Part shown: positions 35,733 through 49,500 of the stretch, in pieces
How positions within the stretch are numbered: position 1 is the first letter of the stretch
Layout of the letters: every line of letters begins with the position of its first letter
Assembly: GCA_022457155.1 (NCBI GenBank)
Contig: JAJGOT010000320.1
Span: 386,501-450,500 of the forward strand
DNA length: 64,000 nucleotides
Source: Cladopsammia gracilis
Taxonomy: Eukaryota; Cnidaria; Anthozoa; Scleractinia; Dendrophylliidae
Direction: 5' to 3'
Made by a program: the position numbers and the translations under genes
Notes under the pieces: model-generated
What the model was told of the DNA's origin: nothing
What the model saw: only the letters and a program-made list of their open reading frames with translations
The model's database searches: none

Positions 35733-36932
35733 TAAAAAAACCCTGTACGACAAAGCTCTCAGTAGTTTTCCCTCTCCCCTCCTTCGCCCTCCAGCCTGAC
35801 CCCCACACCCTTGGTGTCATCTTTTGACTCCCCTCAGTCTGCGGTTTTCATAACGCCGCGCTCGTTCGCTCCTCAAATACACCTGCTTTGCCGGCCACAC
35901 CATTCCATTCCATTCTTAAAATTCCTCAGGGATTAATTCGGAGTCAGTGTGAAAAATTTGGGGAGCATTTTGGGGTCGGGATCATTTCGGGGTCCATTTG
36001 GTGATAATTTCGGAGTCGGGAATCAATTCATATCGAGCCTAATTTCGGAGGCTGTACACATTGGTACTCTCTGAGCATTCAGAAACTTACTATTCGTGAC
36101 TCACCGAACCTCACCGGGTGTGCGGATTAGGCGAGTTGTTAACACTTGTTATTTTTCCTGCCTTTTACGTCACCATTGCGACATGAAACTGGCTGGAGCG
36201 CTCGAGCTGCTACAAAATCTTTGTTTTTGTAGCCCATCAATGTGCTTGAGCAGAACGTTTTTTTTCCAATAATAAACTAAATATTAAGTCAAACGATTGG
36301 TAAACCTGCGCACGCTGGCCGATTTTTTGTTGTCGAACTACATATTTTCATATGAGAGCCAAATCGAAGATTTAAGAGAACTTAACAACACAATTGCATT
36401 CTGATAAAGCATGTATTTTGATTATCTTTGCAATTTCAGTTGTTAACTTTAGAGGAATGAAATAAATCAAACTAAAAGAAATAAACTCTCCACAGATTTG
36501 TTTTCTCACAACAGCTCTTTTATTTGTATATCGCTACATAGTTTTGCAAAATTAAGGATGGAAGATCCAAACTTTCGGATCTGCAATGAACGGAAAAAAC
36601 AATAATTAAGAGATGGTAATATTCATCACATACATGATTTTAAATAATGTATCAAAATTTAGTCTGCTTTCCAAACCCACCCTTCTTCAGACAAACTTGT
36701 TTCGCCGCTTGGTCTGGCGTAATTGTCACAACACATACTGTCGGTCCGCTAGTCAATCACAGCCAAGATATTCATTAGGCGTATAGTTCTTTGATTTTAG
36801 AATGTAATCAGTTGCCAGTCACAAACGATACTTTTAGTGGGACCATAATTATGCTGTGAAATGAATTATGAAAGAAATCCTGAGTTATGTGTGTGTGAAA
36901 AACGTTAATTTATGCGGAATACAGCACTTACC

Positions 36933-37240
36933 TTAAACAAACGAATAAACGTAATAGGAATTTTCTTTTCCCACGTTATTCCAACAATCTCCAGAAGGAC
37001 CATAACTATTGTATGAGTGCTCTGCTTCACCTCCGCTCCAGCATTCTCCGTAGAATTGAATCCCAAACACTTTATACTCTGGGTAATGCTTGTAGACGTA
37101 CTCTGCGCACGCGTTGATGGTCTTATGCATGTTGCTCCAATCAATACTTGATCGAAAGCTCTTCACTAAATGAGCGATTGCATGTGGTTGGCCGTCGTTG
37201 AAGCAACCGAGGCCTCTATACTTCATCAATGGCGCGGAGG
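36933..37240 (-). CDS. Paralogue B exon 24: C-terminal Cys/aromatic-rich domain and stop
   Basis: Acceptor TTGCAG at 37241, phase 1 in, TAA at 36935-36933. The roughly 100-residue tail contains YRGLGCFND, ACAEYVYKHYPEYKVFGIQF, YGECWSGGEAEHSYNSYG and ends VYSFV. The GCF...FGIQ..GECWSG...YG.S..C pattern recalls a tail I associate with several cnidarian secreted proteins; I cannot name the family. Standard vertebrate ADAMTS tails (PLAC, GON, CUB) do not look like this. A candidate poly(A) signal (AATAAA on the minus strand) lies near 36522-36528. Confidence 0.8.
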
Positions 37241-40200
37241 CTGCAAGAAAATCATAAAAAGAATCTTTGTACGCATATCTAGAACCTTTGATACACGGTT
37301 CAACATTTGTTGATCAACAGATGGTCATAGATCTTGCAACGACTGTTCAATATATAAATGTATCATATGCCTTGCTGAATGTTAAAATAGGCCATTTAAC
37401 ATGTTGAACGTTGCTGAACGAAAATATAGACCGTCTCTTTTCCTGGTCATCCGCAGCCAAAGATAACGCAAACTAGTTTTAGTGCACTGGTAGAGTATTT
37501 GTTAACTAAACTGGACCATTATTTGTAGGTTTCCGTTGAAACAAATATGTTTTTGGCTTTTCAAAGTGATACTATAAATAGGTGACATAGCCCCTTTAAT
37601 ACATAAACCACACGCAACCGGCCACGATTCCTTGATTCGCTTTGAAAAAGGGCAAGCGCTCGAAACGTCAGCTTTTAGATCTCTTTACGGTAGCCAATTT
37701 ACCTATCAACTCAGTTGATATAACCAAATTTTCATGTTTCACGCCCCCCCCCCCCCCACCTCCCCCCCGTCAGCTTTTGAATCTCTTTACGGTGGCCAAT
37801 TAACCGTATCAAAACCATATATAAAACCAAATTTTCATGTTTCACTGCCCCTCCCCCCCCCGTCAGCTTTTGACTCTCTTTACGGTGGCCAATTTACCTA
37901 TCAACTCAGTTGATAAAACCAAATTTTCATGTTTCACTGCAACACCCCTCCCCCCCCCCCCCCGTCAGCTTTTGAATCTCTTCACGGTGGCATGTTTCAC
38001 TCCAACGCAGCACCACAGTTTGTTTAGAAACTAACCACTTTTATTCATCAAGATATTTTCTCTTGATTCATTTATAGTGAGTAATATCGCTTTACGACCA
38101 TGCATAATAATAAATTTAGATATCTCACTTGGACAAGGGACCTCCGCGTTACAGTTGATTGTGATTTGTGGCTTAGGAGCGTGGTAACAAAGTACATCTG
38201 GAGCTAACACCATAATTCCCTCATCATTACGTCTTTTGCATCTCAGACTGCGTTTCTTTACACCTCCGTGGCATGTAGACGAGCACTGAAATATCAGAAG
38301 TGAAAAGCATTTGGAAAGCCAAACTTAAGGCTGTTTCCATACACTTAACACACACATGACTTCGTGTTTAACGCTTTGCATGTAGTTTATTTTTAACAAT
38401 AGTCAGAATAGCAAAATTATGAACGAAAACTAAGATTCGCTGGATATTACATATATTATGTACAAAAATGTTCTGTTGGGTCAGCTTGTCTAGTGTAAAG
38501 GGTATTTATACGTTTTTTTTCTTGCCACCCTAATAGTCGGATCCTACCTTAGACCAGGCAGAGGGCTTCCATTCCCCTTGACAATTAACTGCGTTACAGC
38601 TCCTTTTTGTTTCACCAGTAGGCCTGTTACCACTACATGACGAGTCTGAGAGGATTTCGTGCTTAATGGGAGAAATCAATCGGCGGCAGTGAATCTGGCG
38701 ATTTTGTATTCCTTTTCCACACGTCCTCGAGCACGAACTCCAGTCCGACTGGTACCACCTGTCAAAGACAAGGCAGAAAATATGGATAAAGGGGTTAGTT
38801 TCTAAAGAAGTTGTAGCGCTGCGTCGGTGGGGGAGAGGTAAATTGGCCACTGCTAAAAGTATTTAAAAAGCTGACGTTTCGAGCGCTAGCCCTTTGTCGG
38901 CTTTTTCATCTATTTACAGAGACCAACTTACCTTTATCAACGATTTGGATAAAACCAAATTTCTAGATTAGAAAAGGCGTATTTAGAGGGCATTTATTGG
39001 GAAGGAGGAAGCTGCTGGATTGGCATTTTTTCCTTCTGAATTAACTTTATTTCAAAGACTGGGATCGCTAATCATTGAAGTCAAACCTCTCATCTATAAA
39101 AAATAAACTGTTTTCTTTGGATAATGTTGTGCTAAGAAATTTACTATGAAAAAGTGTGTTATTTTGCAGCTTTTCCACACAACTAACACATATTATGCAC
39201 TTATTGACTGAGTGGGAGGACCGGACGGGAAAATATTGGCTCGAGGTCATGGCGTACGGGACCGAGTGCAGCGAGATCCGTGCGGCATGGCCGAGAGCCA
39301 AATATTTTCCCGTCCGGCCCGACCTAACTCAGTCAATAAGCATTTTATAATATGACTAGAAAGTACAAGAATAGTCGTGACCGGCTCACGTCAACCCGTC
39401 CGGTCCCGCTCACGTCACCTTGCGATTCTATTTTCTGTAGGATTGCGTCAGCGGGGCCGTATGGTCATATTATAATTGTTCTTACCCAGGCTGGCATGGA
39501 TGAATGTTGCATGAACGTTCAGCTGCTGGCTTCCTTGAAGTTTTCAAACACAGGTCATCTCCAATGTAAGTTCCATCATCGATTCTGGTGCATTCCACTG
39601 TTCGTTCCTGTTTGCCTAAATGGCCATTCAAATAGGAGAATCATCTATTTAAGGTGCAGTAAAAGGTCCCTTATGAAGGGTTTTTCAATTTGTGTTAGTT
39701 AGCACAAGTATCCACTTAAAAAGTGTTAAGACGCAATGAAAAAGGTAAATGCAAAATACTAAGTGTTTTAATGAAATAAATTTCTTAGTTGGTACTCTTA
39801 CTTCTGCTGTATGGTTTTTATAACCGGCATAACAGTTGGACCGTGATATCTCTTATCTTTTACCCTCGCCCCCATGGCTTGCTTTTTGGTTTTCTCAATT
39901 CTATTTTTCATTTACAACAAGAGAACATATGTTCTCTTGTTTACAACTAATGCAAGCTCGCCTGAAAGGAGGAGCTAGCTGTGTATGGCACTGAACTAAT
40001 AAGGGTCCCAAGCTAACCAAACTTAAAGCCTGGTATGCCTTCTTTTACCGAAAGCTGCGAAATTTGAGGTCTTGGTGAACTTGTTAAATACCTATTGCAC
40101 ATTTCCTCGAGCATTGTCCCCAGCCTGTCACTTTCCACTGAACATGTTCAACTCCAACAATGGAAGAGAGGGTCGGATCATACATTCTGTATTTGACACC

Positions 40201-43200
40201 AGTCTTGGGATAACCACTGGGAACAAACTGAAATATGCAGCAATCAAAGTTAAACGTTATAGGGAAAGGAATTTTTTGCAAAGTTCCATTGGCTTTGTTT
40301 GGCTGATGCATTACATTTTAACATAAGCTGCGACGTAAATCTAGCTCATTTTCCATGGAAACGTAAGCTTAAGGTGTGGTTATGCTGTAGACTAGCCACA
40401 GACGGCATACACGGCCAGGACGTATCCCGGTTTATGTATCATGACACAATTAGGGGTACTGCTACTACCCCCTTGATGAAATATTAGTCCATTACAGGGT
40501 TACTGGTGTTATGATTGTCGGGCGGTAATTATTAAAGAGGGACAATGGGAAGATAAGTTCCTTTTCTAAGCAAACAACACAAGAAAAGAGACCAGACATC
40601 AAATCATCGGCGTTTAGATCGAAATCACTGGGCCACCACGCCTCCACGGCATATGCCTTTTCATAGGCCTTTATCACGCGGCGGCCATGTTGACTGCCCG
40701 GAGAATAAAATGCTTTGTTTTTTGCCCGCCTAACCTCGTTTTCAACTTTTCCACTGCGAGGCTGGGCGGCGTAAATCTTTTGTTTTTATACAAAATGGCG
40801 GGGCGTGATAAAGGCCTATGGCAAACCGTTCCTTCATTTAGTTAATGCATTATCACAAAGGATGATTCACTAACAACTTTCTCTCGCTGTGTCTCTTATC
40901 ATTCCAGGCGGCGATCCTATTATAAGAGGCAGGGAAGTCAATTAACTATGAGGCACTGAAAATGGGACAATTTTTCCCGAAAAGATGCCCATCGCCTCTT
41001 CACGAGGTAAACCCGAGACATATTGAAAAAGTGGAATATTTTAATGACTTTGACCCCAACAACTTAACTGGTCAACACATCACCAAGTTTCACACGATTA
41101 ATACTTGAGAACCTGTGTATAAAGTCATCAATCAAAACAATAATTAAGCAGAGAGTTTTAACAACTTCACTTGACCGGTAGTGAAGATGACACCACTACA
41201 ACTATCGAACTAAAATGTATTTACACACAGTACATTCTTTTAAGGACAACCGAGCTCTCACAAGAAACGATCACACCATAAACCATGATAAACCAACCGC
41301 AAAGCAAATGAGCCTCATGATGTACAGGCATCTCTTAGGAATTTAGTGTATCACCTACCACTATAGTGAGCTTCTCAGTGGTTGGTCCCAGAATGCGAAT
41401 CTTATTGATGTCTTTCGCCGCATTGTGATAATAGGAAATCGTTGTTCCTGCTGCAAAAACCGTTCGGCTCCATGAAGGCACTGGAATTACATATCCACCG
41501 TCTTGAGATTTGACACCTAAAGGATCGGTCATTTGACAAGTTAAAAATGCCATTGTTTGCTTCTTCTAGGCAAAGGTACACTGTATAACTGTATAAATTA
41601 ATCAAGAGGCTCCAAGCAGCGTATACTCATGCGCATGCGTAAGAAAGTTTTATTATACATTTAAACATGATAAGAAGATGTCCGACATGGAGAAGAGTTA
41701 CTCCTTTCATTCAGTCATCGTTCCTGCTTACTATTGAATGTTTTGTAATGAAGGCTGTACCACAATGAAGCCAGTGATTCTTCTAAGTGTTATATATACC
41801 TAACGTGAACATAAGTAATGTAGGTAGGGTTGTAGGAGACGCTGTCGTGACACTTCAGTAACGTTGTTTTGCCGGAAGAGAGAGTAGCCGGAAGTCACTA
41901 ACCAAGAAGTGTAAATGATAAAGCTATGAACCGGAAGTACATAATTTAAAATATGCGTGCATAAATTTGCATGCAAAATCGTGACACGCAAAAAATAAAA
42001 AAAAAAAAGAAAAACGGAGGGCATTTTATAACTCACGCCGCTACCTGCATGAGTAATAAACGGTTTAATTGCAGAATACCCCAACTTATTTCCACCCGGT
42101 TGAATAACAAAAGTGGCTATAATATTGTGTTATACCTTATTAAACAAAGCATTCCGACACATGTAAAAGGAGTGGTCGAGAGTTGCGGGGTATTGTGTAA
42201 TCGCCCCAAATCAACATCGCCACAAAAACATGTATTACCTTTACATAACAGTTTGAAATATTAAACAACTGTTCACATGTTCGATCAGAATTTCACGTTT
42301 ACTTGCGCCGAAAGGTTGCTGTACTCACCAAGAAGGTTGCGGTCCGGTGTGTCTTGTTCCACATAAACAGAGCTTGCCCCAACGGGTACTTCAAAAATAG
42401 GACATGCTTTGTCTGGTCCTTGAGATCCACAAAACACATTGAAAGCAAAGTTACTTCAAATAATCCATTCTCATCAACTTACTCATTTATGAATTCTTAT
42501 ACATCATTGTTGTAGTAGGAATATACAGTGAAAAACCAACTTACGACCACCCTGTCAGTGTGACCCGTTGTTTATTACGACTACTTAATTGGGCACGAAC
42601 AATAGCTTATATGTAGTCACTGTTTTCTCATTCGAAAAATCTCATTCACTCACCACCATAGTATAGCTGACGATCCACGGTGCAGAAAAGAGAGTTTTGA
42701 CGGAGATTGCAACACAACCTTTCCAGATCAGATTTTGAGGGTTGAAGATCGACAAATGACCCTAGTTCATTTGTCCCTTTGCAACAACTGTTCACGGTAA
42801 GAAAACCCTTAGATTATCGATTGAAAGTCATAATATAAGCCATTTCTATTTTGTACACTTTAATAGAAAAACAGAAAAAAAGTTGCTTACCCCATCCAGG
42901 ACAGTGTTCGTTCCAAAATTTTTCGACAAACTTGCATTTTGAACTGTCTCCTCCACACACACCACATCGATCTCGCTTCACTCCAGACTCTATGCCATCA
43001 TCACATCCTATGTTCTATTGTGAGAACATATGCGTCACGTTAAGTTTGCAAAGACAAATAAAACATAAGTATAACACAGCAACAGAAGCAAAAACTTCTT
43101 ACTATGCATTTTCCCTGTATGCACACATCCTTCTTGGTGGGATCATAGTAACATCTGGTGCCATCCTTGACATTTATATATTGCGGTATGACTTTCTGAC

Positions 43201-46200
43201 CGTGACGGCATACCAATGAGCATTGCGCTGTGAACGAGTGCGGACAATTAGTGTTTTATATGTGACTGGTTACAAATACTATTTTATAGTTAATTACAGT
43301 TTAGCCGTGGCTAAACGTTCTAACATTTTTGTACAACATTTGTTGGTTCAATAATTTTAGAACAGTTATGTTTCAGATGTCGAGAGTTTTCCTTCCTTCA
43401 CAAAAACTGACATCTCCAAATTCGGATTCGATCTTAATCCGAGAAGCACAGCCTTGTATGTTAATTAGTGACTATTAATTAAGTGCTGAGCTATTTCAAA
43501 CAAGACAATTCATGTATTATTATAATCTTTTTTTATTTAGACACATTTCGTACCTGAAGTTATGTAGGCATGGAAGTTAGGATTTTTCGCTTCACACTGA
43601 AGTTGACGAAAGGTCTTGGATCCTGCCGGACATGGCTGTTACGAGATTTTAAAAATCAATAGATCAATAAAAAAATAATAATAAATAAAGTCTATGGAGT
43701 ATAAAACTTATCGGTTTTCATTCACTTCGAATACAATGACAGGGGCCAAATGAGAGACCAGAAATCAGTCTCAAGACAACCTCCATACCTGTGAATTGCA
43801 GATTCTCCAGTGTCCTTTGTTTGGCCCAATGCAATTCCTTCCACCGTTTTTAGGTCTGTGTGTTAAAAATATTGTCAGGTTGACCAGTTTGAAAAATACA
43901 TATTTGCCAAATTCAGGATGTTTTAATCATTTTTTTAAGAATTAAGTGCCCACAATGAACTTACAAGCTAAATACAAATATACTGCAGTATATGATCTTA
44001 AAAAGTTGTGTATGTAAATCTGTTATAAACTCTTAATAATCTTATCTAACTCTTATCATTTCATGCCCTTAATAAAAGGTTACCAGCAGTTTAAGAATTA
44101 CATGCATGTAATTGTCAAAATAGAACTAAAAATCAGTTAAGTGTATAATATATGGGAATTATTACATGGGATTGGTGCAAGATCTTGTTTTGGACTGAAC
44201 ACCTCCACCACAACGCCGAGTACATGGTGAGAACGCTGACCAGCTGCTCCAATGGCCATGGATAACAGGTGACCCATCATCCACGCATTCACCATTTATA
44301 CACCACTGCAAAAAAATATGTGTTATAATGTCTAGGTTACCTCATTAGGTCGGTACTCACTGACTCAAATACCTCCTTTAAGCATGGCAATGCAATGCTT
44401 TTCCATCCACAGGCAAATACAGTTAGGCGCTTGTATAATTATTGTTAACAAAGCTGAACTGAACTGATTTTGTCTGGATGGTGGACTCAGCGAATACAAT
44501 TTGTTTTATTTATTTCCATGGTATGGTATGGTATGGTATGGTATTGTATGGTATTGTATGGTATCGCATTATATAATACGTTATGATATCGTGGGTGTGG
44601 TATGGTATGAGATAGCATGACATTACATGACATGGCATGGAATAGTCTTTTAATATAAATAAGGTATTATGATGTTGGTTTGGGTAATATAATTACGTGT
44701 CTATCTCCACATCGTGTTCCGTCTGCAGGGGAAGACACAGTCCGACACCTGTAACCATCGTCTGTACATCCCAGAGCTCCACAAGATGTCTGTGCAAGAG
44801 TAAAAGAGAGATAACGGAATAATAATAATGGTGATTATAACAAATAAAAGAACTATTTATTCAGGACAACTGCTTCAGGTTTTCATAAAATGCTATCAAT
44901 ACATATAGTTGAGCCCCATTCTACATGTACTACTCACCCATCGCTGTGGGCATGCGTAGAAATTACGACCATGAACCATTTTACATTGTTCATCCCGATT
45001 AATGATCTGTCCTGTAAGCTTGCCGTAGAGTTTTTTCGGCTCATGTAAAACAGCAGATATAAGAGGAAAGTCATTTAAACACTGTGACCTGTAACTGTAA
45101 GGAGAAAAATGTGTGAACATTTAAACGAAGGAAATGTAATGAATGTTTATTGGACTGGAAGTAGGTGGTACTTGCTACATAAGCTATAAAGGTATTTGCG
45201 GCCACCAAGAGTGTGCTTTATGAGCCGTTTTGGGGGTAAAAATATGCACACAACTTGACAATTGTGGTCTGAAAATGGGTGTGTTTTGTCATCTAGTCTG
45301 AAAATGGTCCAGATTCGTACCAACTAGCCTTGAAAAGGGAGAACATTTAACGTTTTATAAAAATTAATTCTCCTTGGCCATCGTAGCTTAATAAGAAATA
45401 GCACACAAACTGCAGTGACAAACATGACAATAAAACGCATGTTTCATTTTATTCAAATAATCAAGTTTGTTGATGATGGCTGCATTGATCTTAGGGTGAT
45501 TTTCCAAAACGATCATCGCATTAAGTCCGTTTTTCCCTACAAAGATAGGTTCAACCGTTCCCAAATGTCAAAAGTTGTGTATAAGGCTAGTTGTTGGGAT
45601 TGTCGGGATTTCTACATTGGAAAAACAAAACGAAGATTGCATGACAGAAAAACTGAACATTTTAAAGGGATCACAAGTACTTGTCATGCATCTGCTATCG
45701 CAGACCACGTCACATCAACTGGTCACAACTTGAAATGGAACCACTTTGAGATATTGGCAAAAGGTCGGTCTGATACTCACTGTAAGATTAAGGAGACTCT
45801 ACTTATTCAGGAACTCAGACCTACCCTCAACGATAATGTCAACAGCGAAAAGCTAATTCTTTATTAGTTTGCATCTTTTATATGCAAATTTTTGTCATCT
45901 TATGTTATTGTTGTTGTTAATTAGTTACTTATTATTCATTTAAATTTAGTTGTTACTTGTATTCTAAACGGTCACTTATGAGGATGTATGTTGTAACATA
46001 CGAAACGTCAAGTTAATATTTTGTTTTCCAACGTGCGTTTTATTGTCATGTTTGTCACTGCAGTTTGTGTGCTATTTCTTATTTAACGTTTTGTTTTGTG
46101 ACTGATAATGTGTAGGGCGCGTGAGTAATATATTTTACATTTTTTTAGAACTACATTACCCAGACGATCACACTTTACAGAATGCATATATGAGGAAATA

Positions 46201-46535
46201 TATACGTTGTTATATTCATGCAAATCACAAAGTGTATAGAGTACCTTAAAAACTCTTGAAATTTTCTCCTGCTGCACGCAGACCACTTCATGGATCCCAA
46301 GCCGTTGGGAATGGTTGTAGACATGATATTTATATGATTCGCACAAGTAAGAGGAGGCTCGTCATGTGATACATCCATCCTTAAATGATGAAATGTGATT
46401 GAATTGTCAAAACTCTTATTATTATTAAAAAACATCTGCATGCCCAATTGATTACCACACAAAAAATAAACAGAAGTTGGGCGCGAACGTAGCCAACTTT
46501 GTAGTATCCATTATCCATTATCCATTATTAATTAC

Positions 46536-46590
<55 letters not shown>

Positions 46591-49500
46591 TACTGTGAAA
46601 TTAAGCTGCTCACGGTATCTAGTATCGAATCTAGTAAGTAAACTTTAATTCATTTAGGTAGGGTAGCCGTTTCAGCTCAAGGGCTGTAATATATAGGGGC
46701 TGCGATGATACGGATCATAGCAAAAGCAAAGCGAAATAAGTTGTGGGGACGGCTATCCCAACCACATTGAAGAACATTTAAAAAAAGCAAAAGGGTGCGC
46801 TAAAGGATTGCTAAAAGCCACAAACGTTTCAAAACAATCGCCTTTTTATATTGTGAAAAATGCGTATACTCGTTTTATTTTCAACTTTACCTTTTGTAAG
46901 GTTCTGACCACAAAGCATTGTTTGTAGAACATCACCTTTCAATTTGAGCATGTACAAAGTCAAGTCGTTATCAAAAAGGGTCATTTACTCAAATGCTACG
47001 AGTAATAAAAATTTCTTTATCAAATGATATTTTTGTTTCAGCGCGGAGTCAGATTAATTAGAATACTTATTGTACGTATAGCAATAGTAACTCCCTTTGC
47101 TTATACACCAAATTGAAGAAACGTTGACCCGTGAAAAGCATAAACCATGAACGATGAGACCGAATGGGATTTTGGGTAAGCAGCATTGGCAAGCTAGTAA
47201 TATTCCATTTCTTGATAATCAAGATGTTTTCTTTGCTTGAGACATTTAAGGGCATGATTTACGCATCCTGTGTTAATATAATATATATTCTGTCACAGGC
47301 GAAGATTAATTTTTCCATCTTCCCAGTACCCTTTGGGTCGCATCGTTCATGGTTTATGCTTTTCACCCGACAACGTTTCTTCAATTTGGTGTATATCAGG
47401 CCTTGATTCAATCAGTAATCAGTTTCACTATGCACTTTTGATGCATTATTTTAATACATGTTTATTGTTAACATGAGAACGTTTAAACTGACTTAAATCC
47501 ATGCCTCGTCCTATCCTGATTAAGAGTCAAAACTCTTCATTGCGAATAACCAAACGCGCTTGCGATTGTTCTCTAGTTGCCAGTGAAAATCAGTCAATAA
47601 ACCGTTATACAAATATTTATTTTTCCCAATACTGTTAAACATGAACTGGAAATTATATATATTGCCATAAATATCAGTAAGCAAAACAATCAGAAACCTC
47701 ATTTAGCTTTCATTTGTCTTCGTGTTAAATGTTTTCTAAACGTTTTTCGTGAATATATGTTCCTTGGAAACGTAATAAATTATATTTTCACCTGTTTCGG
47801 GCCAATATACATCAGTGTATGGATAAATGCATAAATTACATTTAAGACCACAAACTGTACCGACCACATTGAAGAACTTTACGGCAAAAGGTCGGCGATA
47901 AAGGCTACTTAAAGCAAACAGCAAACGTCTCGGTACAACCGTTTGATATTTTTTATAGTGTGGCCAAAAACGTACACTCATTATATGTTCAATTTCATCT
48001 TCTTTAAGGACTAGGTTATGAACATAAACTATTCTCTGAAGACCCACCTTTCAATTTGAACTTGTACAGATCATTATCAAAACAAGCGTCAACTACTCAG
48101 ATGTTACAAATATGGAGAACAATTTTTAATCAGGTGATAATATGACCATTTACGAAAATAATTCTCGGCTTAATTTCACCGTATAAATGCCATGGTACAA
48201 TTTCGCGTTCGAGGCCGCGGCTTTGGGGCTTTCGTTCGTACAAATGGTTTAATTAGTTCACGGCTTATTTTCTTCGTATAAATGGCGCAGATATTTTTGC
48301 TACAGCTGTTGGAGACGTTGAGATCGAATAGAGTTTACTTTGCCGAATTTTAATTGAATGATCCTTTGGCCGTCGTTTAATTAAAGTGACGTGAACCTTG
48401 ATTCGACTCCAATGTTTTAATACATCGTTAACACGCGAAAATAAAAATAGCATCAACGTCTCGTCTTACTCCACTTGTGCGAGTAACCAGTAATGTTAAT
48501 TTTACGAATACATTTTCAGGTTATTTTGGACCCTTTCGATCAGGCAATTCAGTAAGTCTACCGGCGGCAGTGTTCTTCTATACCCATTGGCACTCACTAA
48601 GCATGATTGATAGATATTATATGCTTTACAAAGAGTAAAGTCTTTATTTTAATTTTGGTTAGTTTTTTTTTTCAATAAAACTAATGAAAAACAAAATAAG
48701 TCCTTTCAATTGTGTATTCCGCAAGATTTATAATTAGCAAAGCTAGTCTCATTTAGAGTTTGTCATTTTTCCTAAATTATCTTAAACCTTAAAGATATCT
48801 ATTAAATATCTGTTAAATATTCTGCTTGGAAGATCCACTTGTTCAGATGCAGTTTTAAAATGTTGTTAAATAATTAATACAAAAAATGAGCTGCTCCTTA
48901 ACTGTTCCTACTCCTTAAGTAATAAACGGTTCCTCAACTGTGCTTGTGTAGAATTGAAAGAGTCAACGACGAAGAGTCAGAAAACACCTGAAAAACAAAC
49001 TTAGTGAATGTTGAACTTTATTGAATTGTACGTATTTTGTATTTTCTGTGATAATACTCGTATCGGGTCCTCATGCGTATATCAAGATTATTTACAAAAA
49101 TGAACCCAAGTTATGGTCTGTCAAAACTGCCGACTAAATTAAACTTGTACACATTGTTATGTAGTAGTTATAGGGAACATTTTCCCTGATTGTTAATTAT
49201 TTAGTATCCATTCATCAACTAAAATATAAATAAAAGTTACATCAACGCCTCGTCTTATATTTTAATTTCGGTCGGTTTTTTTAAATAAAACTAATGAAAA
49301 ACTAAATAAGCCGGCCCTTTATAAATGCCGTAAGACTTTGTCATTTTCATAGTAATCTTTCGGTTGAAGGGATTTCAGAAATTATTAGTGTTTCCGCAAT
49401 TATCTTTAGACGCTGTTAAACGTTCTGCTGGGAAGAACCACTTGTTCAGATACAGTTTTAAAATGTTGTTAAAGAATGAATAAAAAGTAATAAGCTGCTT

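Larger units (their letters stand above)
27402..36932. other. Intergenic spacer between the two paralogues, mostly nested repeats
   Basis: No exon of either protease gene and no other gene recognised. Contains a Penelope/LINE-like 3' end with CGAAACGTC (27866-27905), palindromes at 28300-28480, 28470-28640 and 28948-29367, a 2.6-kb inverted repeat (30.4-33.0 kb), 300-bp direct repeats at about 31010-31320 and 33670-33980 with a partial copy near 29360-29590, a tRNA-like relic and AAT microsatellites. A 79-codon frame at 34166-34405 matches nothing I know. Confidence 0.75.
45390..46084 (+). mobile_element. 5'-truncated Penelope-like element with inverted ends
   Basis: The about 50-bp sequence at 45390-45443 (AATAAGAAATAGCACACAAA...) recurs inverted at 46031-46084, so the endonuclease fragment is enclosed by inverted copies of the element's 3' end. 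Penelope-like elements often carry such an inverted terminal piece. Between the stop codon and the right arm lies a hammerhead-like motif near 45975-46012. Confidence 0.7.

Noticed and set aside
39352..39702. 116-codon plus-strand frame
   Set aside because: Antisense to exon 21 of paralogue B (TSR sequence); no independent support.
42851..43219. 122-codon plus-strand frame
   Set aside because: Antisense shadow of exons 15-16 of paralogue B, whose minus-strand frame encodes the CGVCGGD motif.
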